Part shown: positions 12,069-23,889 of the stretch, in pieces
How the letters are laid out: each line of letters begins with the position of its first letter
How positions within the stretch are numbered: position 1 is the stretch's first letter
Position numbers and translations under genes: made by a program
Notes under the pieces: model-generated
Seen by the model: only the letters and a program-made list of their open reading frames with translations
Told to the model about the DNA's origin: nothing
Databases searched by the model: none
DNA from: Selaginella tamariscina
Lineage: Eukaryota; Streptophyta; Lycopodiopsida; Selaginellales; Selaginellaceae
Direction: 5' to 3'
Assembly (NCBI GenBank): GCA_003024785.1
Contig: PUQB01000269.1
Coordinates: forward strand, 182,306-246,305
DNA length: 64,000 nucleotides

Positions 12069-15000
12069 CTAAAACATTAACAATTCTTCTTCGCTATTAC
12101 CTTCTGAGTGAGGCGAAGAAGGTCTAAGCCGCTTGTGAGATGGTTCAAGATCTTCTGCATCTTCTATTGATGTTTCCATGGGTAATGGAGTGTGTGAATG
12201 TTCTGTACTCCTCGAGATAACTTCCGGTCTAATATCTGATTGAAGTTCGTCTCAGACTCCGACATTGAACCAGATTCGTCTTCAGAGCTATCGCACTTAT
12301 CTGGAGGGAACTTTCTCAAATACTCTTTATGGATTCGTTGGGGTACTCAGTTGAGAACCTCTATCCACTTGTTCAGGTCCTCAACCATGGTCTTATCCTT
12401 TTCAACGGCAAAACACATGTATGCCGAAGGTAACACTCCTTCAAGACGGACCCCCTAGTGCAGTAGTCAAAAACCCACGCATCACTGTGAGGACCCCTGA
12501 TCAAGTTGACGATGCTCCGTGCCGCTTGACTTGTAATGTTTGGATAACGTACATTGCCGAATACGTCACTCACCTATCGGTGTATCGGATGGAGGTTCAG
12601 GGCCGTTGGAGTGCAAACAGATGCCTGGCCAGTCATTTGGAAGTTTGAAATTGTTTGGCGCATTCCTAACAACCAAGTGAACAACCGAATCAATGCACTT
12701 CGGATCAGCATCATTCATATAAAATCCTGTCCAACGATGTTTATTCTCTTGGCAAAGGCGAAGGCAAAGGTATCGGTGACATGAGCAAGAATCAAGAAAT
12801 AAATACCTGAAAAAGTAGATATCAGTCAAGAGTGCAAGTATGAATTCAATAATAAATACCTTCTTTGTACATGCTTGCACGGCTAAGTTTCTCCACCAAA
12901 TCCTCTAGTGTCCTGTCTGTCGAAGGATTTTTTGACACCCGCCGATCCATCACGAACAATTGAAACGGTTTCCTACAAGCAGTGATGGTACCCCATAAAG
13001 TCTCCGAATCCAACAACAAACATCTGTAGGGCTTGTCGTGATTCGTAGCATCCTCCTTTATAAGGTTCAACTCGGTTCTCCGCTGCTGAAGGACTGCCAT
13101 AAGAGAAGGCGTCATCAATGTTCTCCTTTTTGGCGTTGGCGTGCAATAGATTCTTGCCCAGATCTTCCGATTGATTCACCCATTCGACAAGCATATCATC
13201 GTTTGTCACATGCAAATATTTGCTGACCTCTTCGTATGTTGAAGCGAGGTCCAACCCAGTTTGTGGCAGTGTATTCCCAACCACTCCTTGAAGTGCCTGA
13301 CCGTCTTCAACTCCATTGCCTTGAGATGAAAAGGAGAGGTGGGCTGCTGTTGTTAATTGTAATTTGCCATCAATCACCAAATCAGCCAAGACTTCCATCT
13401 CCTCCATCGTTGTTCCATTTAAAGGCTTCAACCATGTGAGCTTGAAATCGTTGTCTACATCCTTTGTAGATTGAACAGACTTAGCCTTCGGCGTCTTACT
13501 GGGTTTCTTTGCAGACTTCTCTGAGGGCTCCCTTCACTTGTCTGCTTCTTCTTCAGTGTTCCTTTTGCAAAGGATTCCATAATCCCCAACCATTTGGCAA
13601 AGATCCTATCCTCGGGAAAAAATCAACATCATCAAAAAGGATGTTTCCTTCCCGCCCACCTGGGCAAAATCAACTGCTACAATTTCTTCAACTCTCTGAG
13701 GAAAAAAGACAGATTAATATACCGGCGAGATAAATCCCGCCCAAACAATTTGCTTACCCGGTATCCGCAGATTGTGTATTCCCTGCGGTAGCTCTTTGTG
13801 GTCGCTGAAGAGATTCCCACACGGCTCGCGTGTGTTTGAACTTCTCCCATATTTTGCTGTTGTAGTGGTTGGTGTCTGCAGCGTCCCATTCCGCCGATAA
13901 CTTATGGTACTGCTCGATTGTGAGATTCGGCTTCGCTAAAAACGCCGATCTTTTTGTCAGCTTCTCACGGGTATGCTCGGAAAGTTTTGTTGCCATCGTT
14001 CCTTTGTTGTGTTCGTCGAGAAGTCGTTGGGCTGCCGTTATTGTGTGCTGGCCACTAATGATGTAGTACTTATATTTTCTATTCTCCGTCTGAACCTTCC
14101 TCATTTGTTCCGGTGTTGTGATCCACACTTTGTCAGCGCCTTTGTTTCTCTCGTAGTATGCGCACAAAACAGCATTATGTGGAACGGTGTAAGAATTGTC
14201 GTCCTTCATCTTCTCCATGAGCTCAGCTACACGTTCCTGGTTGAGTGGCCTGTAATTGAAGTTTGGGTTGACGCTGCAATACTTAACCCTACACTGTAAA
14301 TCCTATCATCCAACATCATTTCCTTGTGGCTTATTGCAGCATGGGATGCCACAGGTGCAGCTGACAAAACGATGAATGATTTTCTTTACGATCCGAATCA
14401 ACATGTGTGATCCCCGATTGATGCTGTTCTAATGTTCTCGGCACACTCTTCCAGCTCCCGAAATTTCTAAGCAAATTGAACGTGATCTGTAAAGAACCTG
14501 AGACCAAGCCACCCTCTCAATCTCCTTATGATGTCGCTGTGTTCTTCTTCAATGTGAAGAGGGACGATTGCTCCACTTGCTGATTTTCTGTATTGTGAAG
14601 CAATATCTCCTGACAATACACCTACTCGATGAGTCTGAAGATCTTCGAAGTAGACATCCAGATGGATCCCCTCCATAGATGGGCTTTCGTTGAGTTGAAG
14701 AAGAACTCCAAGGTCAACATCATTAGTGAACACGTGAACGTCATTATCCACAAGTCGACAAAACCACCCGAAATTAATGTTGTAACTGGCGACCTCTGGA
14801 TCCGAGAACGTGACATTGGATGGAACAAGGCATATGTGTCGAGCATCGTTCAATCTGGGTTCACAGCATGCTTTCGGATGCTTGACTAGCACACCCACTT
14901 TCCATTGTTTTTTTCCATGCGATGTGACAGAGGTTAGTTTGACAACACCATGGTTGTTCCAATGCGCTTCCTTTAGTTTAAATATGGCCAAGTTGATTCC

Positions 15001-15183
15001 AGAATCCCCCTGCCCATCTCTTCTCCTGCTCTCGTCTTTAATGTCACCTCAATTCCACATCTGAATACAAAAATGATTAGTTCAAGTATCCGAGTATAAC
15101 AGATTTTATTTTAATTCTTACCCAGAATTTGACGACGACTCCATACTAATGACTCGATCTCCTTGTTTAATTAAATCGTCCTT
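12069..15183 (-). CDS. Protein with ParB/sulfiredoxin-like N-terminal domain, frame-disrupted
   Basis: Minus-strand coding can be followed for about 3 kb. An exon at 15,183-15,122 (contains 'QGDRVISMESSSNSG', Met at 15,144) has GTAAGA after it and TTCAG before the next exon at 15,060, and the frame joins exactly. Next come an unrecognised region (14,991-14,467), then 'YRPLNQERVAELMEKMK' (about 14,250) and 'YYIISGQHTITAAQRL' (about 14,055). The 'R-P-L..ERV..L' plus 'G-x-H-x-x-x-A-A' layout is that of ParB/sulfiredoxin-fold domains, with Thr where GxHR normally has Arg. Downstream lie 'SLQRPQRATAG', a 'CLLLDSETLWGTI' region (about 13,010) and an acidic Ser/Glu-rich tail ending at 12,069-12,071. 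At least five shifts or stops occur; those at 15,006-15,010 and 14,287-14,289 would each be fixed by one extra C on the plus strand. An in-frame TAG lies at about 14,467. Function is unknown; DNA binding or a nucleotide-dependent switch is inference from the fold. Confidence 0.6.
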
Positions 15184-15286
15184 CTGCAAAATAATACACT
15201 ATGAATACAAATCATATAAAAACGCACACACACTTGTATAAACCCGAATATACAAAAATAATACACAGAGAGAAGTAGACGGAATT

Positions 15287-15373
15287 AACTGTCCAAAGCT
15301 CACATTTGTGCTAGTGCAAAAGAAAGATAACATTTCGTTTTAGAACCACCACAAATGTGAGCTCTGGACAGTT
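15287..15373. repeat. Near-perfect hairpin, 24-bp arms
   Basis: Arms at 15,287-15,310 (AACTGTCC ... ACATTTGTG) and 15,350-15,373 (CACAAATGT ... GGACAGTT) are reverse complements with one mismatch, around a 39-bp loop. It lies between the first recognisable exon of the ParB-like gene and the left palindrome array. It could be a small fold-back sequence, a transcribed hairpin or a regulatory site; nothing in the sequence decides this. Confidence 0.85.
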
Positions 15374-15486
15374 TTACATAGATTCCTAGCTTTTACTCGA
15401 AATATTATGATAAGATGATAAAAGTAAAAAAATGAGATATGCAACTTATATATACTAATACACATATATATTCACATGGAAGGTGC

Positions 15487-16414
15487 GGCGGGATTAATCT
15501 CGCCACCCCTTCAATGCCTCCTGAAAGAGTGGGCGGGATTAATCTCGCCACCTTTCTGGAGGCCTTGAACGGGAGTGCGGAATTAATCTTGCCACCCTTC
15601 TCGGTCTCAGAGAGAACTGGGCAGGATTTATTTCACACCCCTTCAGTGACTCCAGAAAGGAGGCGGGATTAATCTCGCCCACCATGTAAGGGATGGTTAA
15701 ATGAATTCGCCACCCTTCCCAGTTCCTCCATTGGTATGTTGTAAACCTTCTACGTCTCAGACAGAAACGTTTGGGATTGGTCCGACTCACCAATGGAGAA
15801 AAAAGGAAGGGTGGCGGGATTCATCCTCCAACAGGCATTGAAGGCTCGGCGGGATTAATCCCGCCGCCCAGGGCCTTCACTCGGTCCCTATGCGGCGGGA
15901 TTAATCCCGCCGGACGCCAATTCCCTGCGGAATCGGGCGGGATTAATCCCGCCGCCTAGGCCTTCAGGCAGGCCTTTGGCGGCGGGATTAATCCCGCCAT
16001 TCCGGCAGGGAGCGGGATTAATCCCGCCCCAGGCCCTTCACTCGGGCCGGGATTAATCCCGCCGGACGCCAATGCCCTGCGCGAATCGCGGGATTAATCC
16101 CGCCGCCTAGGCCCTTCAGGCAGGCCTGGGCGGGATAAATCCCGCCCGATTCCGCACAGGGCATGCGTACGCGGCGGGATTAATCCCGCGGACGCCAATG
16201 CCCTGTGCGGAATCCGACGGGATTAATCCCGCCGCCTAGGCCCTTCAGACAGGCCAATGGCGGCGGATAAATCCCGTCGATTCCGCACAGGGCATTGGCA
16301 TTCGGCGGATTAATCCCGCCGCTCATGAGGCTAACCGAATAGCCTGCCTGAAGAGCGGCGGGATTAATCCCACCGCCAAGGGGCTAACTATATAGCTGCG
16401 GGATTAATCCCGCC
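15487..16414. repeat. Left array of GGCGGGATTAATCCCGCC palindromes
   Basis: About 22 copies of an 18-bp palindrome spaced about 40-45 bp. Copies at 15,847, 15,893, 15,936 and 15,979 are perfect; those at the left end (15,487-15,720) and right end are more diverged (for example ..AATCTCGCC, ..ATAAATCCC). The spacers are themselves repeated and partly palindromic: 'GCCTAGGCCCTTCAGGCAGG' and 'GCCAATGCCCTGYGCGGAA' with its complement 'TTCCGCACAGGGCATTGGC'. GC content is far above the surroundings. Open frames here translate the repeat ('GGINPAA', 'GLIPP') and are not genes. A matching array with different spacers lies at 19,725-20,636. Confidence 0.97.
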
Positions 16415-16419
16415 GCTAC

Positions 16420-17054
16420 ACACACACACACCACACACATATATATATATGTGTGTGTGTGTGTGTGTTTAGGAGAGTGCGTGTGTGTGTGCCAGAGATA
16501 GACAAATCAGATAAAATTATACTAATACACACACACATATGTATATGTATATGTTATATCGTATGTGTGATAAATAAATTAAATTATACAGATACACACA
16601 CACACATATATATGTATATATGTATATTTATGTATATGTATATGTATATACAGGAGTGTGCGTGTATGTGCGAGAGATAGATAAATAAATAAAATTATAC
16701 AGATACTGGTACACATAATATATGTATGTATATATGTACATAGGTATATATATGTTGTGTGTATATGTATATCGTGTGTATGTGTGTTGTGAAACAAATA
16801 AAATCATACAGATAAACAAACACACACACACACATATATAATATACAGGAGTGTGCGTGTGTGTGCGAAGATACAATTAACAAATCAATAAAATTATACA
16901 GATACACACACACACAACATATATAATATATTATATATGTGTATATTATATATATATATATAAGAGTGTGCGTGTGTGTGCGAGAAATAGATAATAAATA
17001 GAATTATACAAATATTGGTACACATATATATGTATGTATATTATATGTATATAG

Positions 17055-17105
<51 letters not shown>

Positions 17106-17226
17106 CGTGAGTATGCGAGCAAAACAAATAAAAATCATACAGATAAACAGGAGTGTGCGTGCGTGTGCAAGAGATAATTAATAAATTAATAAAATTTACA
17201 GATACACAAACACAAACACACACAAG

Positions 17227-17274
<48 letters not shown>

Positions 17275-17560
17275 ATATATATATAATATATTATATATAT
17301 AATATATATCTGGTGTATATGTATACGAGTGTGCGTGTGTGTGCGAGAGATAGGATCTATAGAGAAGAGAGAGAGAAGGATATATATATATATATTATAT
17401 ATATATATATATCTGTGTGTGTGTATATGTATACGAGTGTGCGTGTATGCGAGAGATAGAGATCTAAATTATATTATTAAGATACACACACATATAAATA
17501 TATATGTGAATAAAAATAAATAATAAACTCAGAGGAGTGTGGTGTGTGAGAGAGAGAGAG
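16420..17560. repeat. CA/TG/TA-rich minisatellite block
   Basis: Seven or so diverged copies of a unit containing 'GAGTGTGCGTGTGTGTGCG', 'AGATARATAAATAAATAAAA' and 'TTATACAGATACACACACA', at about 16,470, 16,652, 16,850, 16,964, 17,150, 17,328 and 17,434, with long TG runs (17,065-17,103) and TA runs (17,228-17,310) between them. Numerous open frames are artefacts of the simple repeats. Confidence 0.9.
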
Positions 17561-17760
17561 AGATCTCACATGTGTGAGAGAGAGAAGGAGATTTCACCGC
17601 CGCCGCCGCCTTACAAACCCTAGGAATATACTTAAACCCTAAAGGAATAAAATATTATTAACCCTAATTGAATATTTCCTTCTAAGAATATACCTAAACC
17701 CTAAAAAGAATAAACTATAGCCCTAAACGAATATTCTTTCATTATATTATCAGCGTGTGT
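17561..17760. promoter_or_regulatory. Telo-box-like motif cluster
   Basis: After a (GA)n stretch and (CCG)4 at 17,596-17,610, the motif AAACCCTAR occurs at about 17,615, 17,633 and 17,694, with further AACCCTAA and GCCCTAAA copies at 17,660 and 17,721. AAACCCTAA is the plant telo-box, known from promoters of many plant genes. Whether this block drives either divergent gene of the element is untested. Confidence 0.4.
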
Positions 17761-17879
17761 GTGTGCGTGGGTGTATCACATACACTCCAAGAATAAATAT
17801 CATGCAGGGGTTTAACACGTGTGTGTCCATGAGAGTGTTAAAGTTTCACGTGCAGCGATACATATATACACACATAGTA

Positions 17880-18500
17880 TTATAACACATAGACATACAT
17901 ACATATTATACATATTAATATTAGAGAGACAGAGTACAGATATGTATGATGTGTATGTATGAGAGAAAAGTGACAATACATATTATGGATCATGCATGGT
18001 GTGTATGTATGAGAGAAGAGAAAGAGTGTTAACAAATTAAATTCATACACATTGCATATATTAGTACACACATATACATACACACGTGTATACACACAGA
18101 CATACATACTATTACATGTGTAAATTCAATGTGTTACATAGGGTTTAGGGTTAGGATGGATCATGCATGGTGTTTATACACAAATATACATTATACATAT
18201 TACATAATATTATAACATCAATACATATTATGGATCATGCATGGTGTGTATATATGAGAGAAGAGACAGGCGCTACATATTATGGATCATGATCATGCAT
18301 GGTGTGTATGTATGAAAGAAGGGATTATGCATGGTGACACTGTGTATGTATGAGAGAAGAGATAGAGTGTTAACAAATGAAAATCGTACACATTGCATAT
18401 ATTAATACACATATATACATACACACGTGTATACACACAGACATACATATATATTACATGTGTAAATTCAATGTGTTACATACACACACACTGAGTACAT
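17880..18500. repeat. Direct repeats with GATCATGCATGG motif
   Basis: A segment of about 160 bp ('AGAGTGTTAACAAATKAAAW', 'CACATTGCATATATTARTAC', 'TGTAAATTCAATGTGTTACA') occurs at about 18,015-18,140 and again at 18,365-18,485. Five copies of 'GGATCATGCATGGTG' or 'GATTATGCATGGTG' (17,988, 18,158, 18,231, 18,288, 18,324) lie between. A TTTAGGGTTAGG telomere-like word sits at 18,143. Confidence 0.85.
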
Positions 18501-19724
18501 ATAGATCATACATGTGTTGAACATGATGTTTTTTAATAAAGAAGCAACATATAATTTCTCAAGTTTGGTTTTAGGGCAATGTGCATGTGTGTTGCATATG
18601 TGTCTCTGTAAGTGCTTCTAATGCGTGTGCACATGTATATATAAATTTATGATTGTGTTTATATATAATATATGCAAAACAAACATCGAATAATTAAGAA
18701 AATAATATTAAATACACACTATGAACATATTTTAAATTATACATAATAATATATGATTTATCTATATATAGCCATATATAGTTTTAATTAATATATATTA
18801 ATTTAATATTGATAATAAGGTTTAAACACTAGAATATTCTTGAATATAAACAAATTAATTGAGAAAATCCCATTAATATATACAAATGTAGAATAATTAC
18901 TGAGATAATTAAGAATAAGACTAATTTAATTATGATAATCATGTTTAATATGGAAAATTCTTTGAATATTAAGAAAATAACAAAGAATATCCCATTAATA
19001 GTAGAAATGTAAATTAATTACTCGAGTAATTAAGAAAATAATAATAATAAACAGACTATGAATATATTTTAAATGATACATAATAATATATCAATTTATT
19101 TATTGTATTAGTGTATATATATATATATATATATAAACTTAATAATATATACTTGAATATTAAGAATGTAGATAATTACAAAAATTTTGTAATATTAAAC
19201 AGCTTGAAGCACTTGAATAACATTAAATGCAATTTTAAAACACTCATTGGAATTGGAGAGTATATATGTTAGACTGTCGGTTATTTGTTTCAACTCATCT
19301 TAAATTTTCTTTTCTGTTATTTCAAAATTTCGAATTTCTGACATAAGTATTGTCAGTCTGACATGTAAATTTGAAAATGCATTTAATTTCCCACTCAAAT
19401 TCAGATCTGGTTCTTTCTCCGGCAAGGGTTTCTTCATTTCTTTATTTTTCACTCTTTAGATTTTCTTTTTTCTTCTTAGTGATCAGCTCAGGAGCGACAT
19501 TAAATTGGGTGCGCTATTGTTTATAGAAAGCACGACGCCTTCAGTGCTGTTTACAAGTAAGTATTATAAACAAATTTAAATATATTTATAAAGATTCACT
19601 CTCTTACATTCTCTCTTAAATTTTAGAATTTAGGGATTTAGGAATGCATTAGGATTACAATATATTCTGTTAGGGATTTATCCCGTTTAAATATACTTTT
19701 AACTTAATATTCTCGGTTAGCCTG
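18501..19724. other. AT-rich non-coding stretch upstream of right array
   Basis: No open frame of note. It is poor in motifs apart from a TA run near 19,115-19,132 and a pyrimidine-rich section at 19,400-19,475. It may contain the promoter and leader of the DUF7869 gene, since that gene's first visible in-frame ATG follows an acceptor-like sequence beyond the array. Confidence 0.5.
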
Positions 19725-20636
19725 GGCGACGGGATTAATCCGACCATTTTTTTTTGCCACTTTGAAAAGGTGGCGGGATTAATCCCGCCACCATCTCTTT
19801 TGATAGTTATGACAGAGTTAGTTCGGGCAATGCTTCTCCGCCTTTAAGAAGAGCAGCAGGATTAATCCCGCCGATAACTCTCTCAACTGATAAAGAGATA
19901 CTTGAATTTATTAAAAAGAGTTATTTACGGGATTAATCTCGCCAACCATTTAGGAGGCAGAGAAGGGGTGGCGGGATTAATCTTGTCACCACTTTCCTGT
20001 TTTAAATATTTGTGGGCAGGATTCATCCCAAATCTCTTTGAAATCATAATTTCGGAGAGAGTTGTGGGCGGGATTAATCCCGCCGCTTATTCCCGTTGTC
20101 AGAGTTGTGGGCGGGATTAATCCCGCCGCTTATTCTCCTTCGTCAGTGTTGTGGGCGGGATTAATCCCACCTCCTCTTCCTCGTCGGAGGGATTTGCGGC
20201 GGATTAATCCCGCCGCCGATTCCTCCCGCGAGGAAGATCGGCGGGATTAATCCCGCCGTGCTTCCTCGTAGGAGGGTCCGCAGCGGGATTAATCCCATCG
20301 CCTCTTTCAGAGAGGAAGTACCGGCGTGGGATTAATCCCGCCGATTCTTCCTCGCAGGAGGGAATCGGCGGAGGGATTAATCCCGCCGACTCTCTCCGAA
20401 GGGTAGAGTCGCGGCGGGATTAATCCCGCCGAGAACTTTCCATCGGAGAGTGTCAGCGGGATTAATCCCGCCGACTCACTCCGAAGGGGTAGAGTCTCGG
20501 GATTAATCCCGCCGACTCACTCCGAAGGGGTAGAGTCGGGATTAATCCCACCATCTCCTCGTCAGATGGTCGTGGGTGGATTAATCCCGCCCATCATTCC
20601 TCGTTGGATGGAGTCGTGGGCGGATTAATCCCGCCC
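19725..20636. repeat. Right array of GGCGGGATTAATCCCGCC palindromes
   Basis: About 20 copies at intervals close to 42-44 bp. The middle copies are the best preserved (20,066, 20,109, 20,240 and 20,412 match all 18 bases); the first six (19,725-20,030) are diverged. The spacers form a second palindromic series unlike those of the left array: 'TTCCTCGYAGGAGG' types in the middle, then 'GACTCACTCCGAAGGGGTAG' hairpins. The array ends 140 bp before the first ATG of the DUF7869 gene. Confidence 0.97.
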
Positions 20637-20776
20637 ATCAGTTGTATTAATAAAGCATGAGATATTATCTTTATACATAATTATGTATTATTGCACATGC
20701 ATATTATTAAGCAACCGCAGTTATGATTTCTTAGAAATATTGCATAAACAGATATCATAAATAACACATTATTTAT

Positions 20777-23700
20777 GTGCAGGACAATATGTATAATACT
20801 GGAGATAAAGTATGTCTTCTTCGGAACAACGAGATAGTTGGCACTGGAACTGTGGAAGTTCGAGATGATAATGCATCATGTCACAATATTGCCCAAGGAT
20901 CTTGTGTGTACGTATGGGTGAACACCATTTTCAAGCATGTTGAGGTTCCGGAATGGAATTTGAGGAGGGTTCTCCTGTATTGTGGAATTTGGATGAAGTC
21001 AAGGCTGACACAGAATATAACACAAAACAGTAGCACGAGTTTTCCAGATGATGGCTTGCCTGCTGTGATGGATGAGGTGATTCTCTTTCTTCATGAGATT
21101 GAGGTTGGGAGAGGCATCATCACAGCTATAAATCCAATGGAAGCAGTGTCAGAAGAGAAACTAGGGTCCGACTTCGTGGGTGTAGTTGTGACAGAGGTTT
21201 CACCTAATGGCACATTGCATCCTGGATCCCTCGTGAGGTGGCGAACATCTGAATTAAGACGGCAAGATGGTTCAACATATTCTGGGTTGGATTTCAATAA
21301 TAACAACCCGGAAGAACAACTCATATTTGAAGAGGTTCCTTGCATTGGTCCTATTGTAAGAAAAAGGCGATTCATGGGTTGCAGATCTTCCCCTGCAAGT
21401 TTCAGCAAGAGGGTGAAATGGATCCTACATCTTCCGAAAGTGTTACGAGCATTTCCACGATTGACTGTTGCAAGAAGAAGTGTTGTCAGATGGCAGACCG
21501 GAATGAAATTACCCAATGTAGACATGTCTTTCGTATGCTCACCCAAAAGCAAAGGCATGAGTTTGTATATGCTGCACTAACTGGGTGTATTGATGGAATG
21601 GCCTCGGACACAGGTTATCAGAGTACATCCATGGTATTTAATAAGGTGGCCATCTGCTTCAAAGCTTGGTACAGTATATACGGGATCCCAAAGACCACGT
21701 TCTACCGTCGGAGGGATGAGTGGCTAGATGGAGCGCGAACCTCAGTACATGGGAACACTCGCTTGGTCAAAACCCGCTCTCACATTATGGCAGCCATAGA
21801 GATACTCAAGGCTTTTGTGGAAGCAAATGCAGACAGGATGCCTCACAAATGCCGAACCACAAATGCAGGGGTCAGGGAAAATCTCAAGGTTTTGCCTTCA
21901 ATCTACACTCAATTGAAGCTGTGTGAACATGTGAACAAGTGCCTCAGTTTGATGGGGCTGCAAGCAATCTGCACTGGTACCTTCAACAACATATGGAATA
22001 CTCATTTTAAGGATGTGGAGATTGCAAAACACTCTAGCTTTTCCAAGTGTGACACTTGTACATCATTGAAGGCTGCAGAGGCTTGTGCAAAAACCTTGGT
22101 GGAGATCACTGCCATTCAAAAGAAGATGGAGGCCCACATGATTGCACAACAAACTTGCCGGTCTCAGTACTATGCACACCGCATGCTTTCTGTGTCACGC
22201 CCATCAGAGTACCTGTGCTTGATCCATGACAAGATGGATCATTCAAAGACCAGCATTCCAAAGCTCGTTGCAACACCAAAGTGCCTTGGAAATGTCATGA
22301 AACTTCCGATTTCATTGACAGGTGTGCTAACACATGGACACGGTTGTGAGTCATATGGACACTTTTCACTTCCACATTGGTCTAGCGACTCCAATTTCAC
22401 TATTGGGTCGTTGGCCATGTGTTTCAGAAACCTTGAAGCCCACTCACAGACAAGTCCTATCAGTGATCTCAAAGTGAAGAAACAACACCTTCAACCTTTA
22501 CATAATGCTCTCATGAACACGTCTGCACTTGAGGCTACTTGGGAATATGAGAGGCATTGTCAGCCTGCACAAAAAAAGATGGCCCTGTTGAGAGTTCAGG
22601 TTCAGTGGAGGGATCTAGCTCAAATAGTGTACATGTGTCCTCAACATCAAATAAGCTTCCTCGTCATTTGCTTTTACAGATGGATAATTGTGCAGGCGAG
22701 AACAAAAATAGGTAAATCATTTTACTTAAGGGTTTCTCAAGCTCATACTTACTTTTATTTTCTAGATATGTGCTAGCATACTTGTCAATGCTTGTTGCCA
22801 AAGGTGTGTTTGAACAATCACGCTCAGTTTTCTTATGGTTGGTCACACTCATGAAGATATTGATGCGTTCTTCAGCAAGGTCTCCAACTCTACAAAAAGG
22901 ACAAGTGCACTTACCTTACCGCATATGATGAATCTTTTTGAAAATTGCATCTCCAAAAAAAGTTGTGCTTTGCTTGTGACTGAGGTGCCAGACTTCAAAA
23001 AATTTCTCAAGGAGTATATAAAAGAGGGGTGATTCTTTAGTTGGTCACCTTGTGCCGCTACAATTCTTTTTCTCCATACGAGATGGTATACCTATTATGC
23101 AGTACAAGTTACGGCCATCAGAGCAGGAGTGGTTACCGAAAGAGGGGTTAATGCTCTTCAAAAGTGGAGAGGATGGAAAGCCACTTCTCCCAGAAGGACA
23201 ACCAGACCCTATTCCATTGAGTGCCCAGCTCAAGGAACAAGAGGTTATTATTGATGGCATCAAAAAATATGTGGCATGGGTTCAAAAATCGATGCCAAAG
23301 AATTCTGATAAGGCAACTGGTTACTCAGAACTATATAAGCATGTGGTCGACTATTGGGAGACTGTTGTTCGAGAGTTGGAAGGGCCTACTGTCACAAGTA
23401 CAGAATTGCAACACCCTTTTTGGCCTAAAACAAGGTGGCGAGAGGAGATTGAAATGACATCACTGAGCACAGACGACATAGAAGCCAGTAGTGATGTGGA
23501 AGTGCAAACCCCACACTTTGTTGGACAAAGGAACCAAAAACCTAAAGCATACTTTGATTGCTGCCAGGATCTTCAAAAACTAATGATGGTTCTCATTACT
23601 CCAGATGCGTCATATAATCAGCCTATTTGGATGGGTCAAATTATCGACACACCTGAAGTAATCACAAAAAAGTATTGTTAAGGTTGCATGGTTCAAACCA

Positions 23701-23889
23701 CAAAAAAGGCGACACGAGAAGGAGAGCGAAAGATATAATGGATGCCTAGAGAAAACATGGTCTCCCAATCAAAAAGACCCAGCATGTTTTATAAATGTTA
23801 AATCCATTCGATATGGGTGGATGTCAAGAAGCGTTGATAAAGTCACGATTAACAAAACTGCAAGGGAATGTATGTTTTCTGAAGCTTAA
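20777..23889 (+). CDS. DUF7869 transposase-like protein, frame-disrupted
   Basis: Coding-like sequence can be followed across 3.1 kb. N-terminal part: 'NTGDKVCLLRNNEIVGTG' and a second region 'VVVTEVSPNGTLHPGS', both unassigned. From 21,340 a 478-codon frame contains a Cys-rich 'CCKKKCCQ' segment and 'MLTQKQRHEFVYAALTG'. It then reaches the C-terminal domain: 'LLQMDNCAGENKNR' (22,668-22,709), an intron with GTAAAT ... TTTCTAG (22,710-22,765), 'YVLAYLSMLVAKGVFEQ', 'MVGHTHEDIDAFF' (22,835-22,873) and 'VTEVPDFKKFL'. D-N-x-x-x-E-N-K-N and G-H-T-H-E-D-I-D are the signatures of DUF7869 proteins, which I take as RNase-H-like and transposon-associated (inference). Single-base shifts occur near 20,960, 21,400, 22,830, 23,030 and 23,675; reading resumes each time, ending at a TAA at 23,887-23,889. 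ATG 20,777 may not be the true start, because GTGCAG precedes it as a possible splice acceptor. Confidence 0.8.

Noticed and set aside
16453..18107. Cys/Val/Tyr/Ile- or His/Thr-rich open frames
   Set aside because: These follow TG/CA/TA simple repeats and occur on both strands; no coding signal.
17596..18155. Telomere or interstitial telomeric array
   Set aside because: The CCCTAAA/TTTAGGG words are scattered single copies, not a tandem array.
15439..20250. Short proteins rich in 'GGINPAA' / 'GLIPPP' over the palindrome arrays
   Set aside because: They are translations of the 18-bp palindrome in several frames and both strands, without start context or conserved composition.
15487..20636. 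CRISPR-like array
   Set aside because: Regular repeats separated by ~25-bp spacers look superficially similar, but spacers are themselves repeated and palindromic, there are no cas genes and the DNA is from a plant nucleus.
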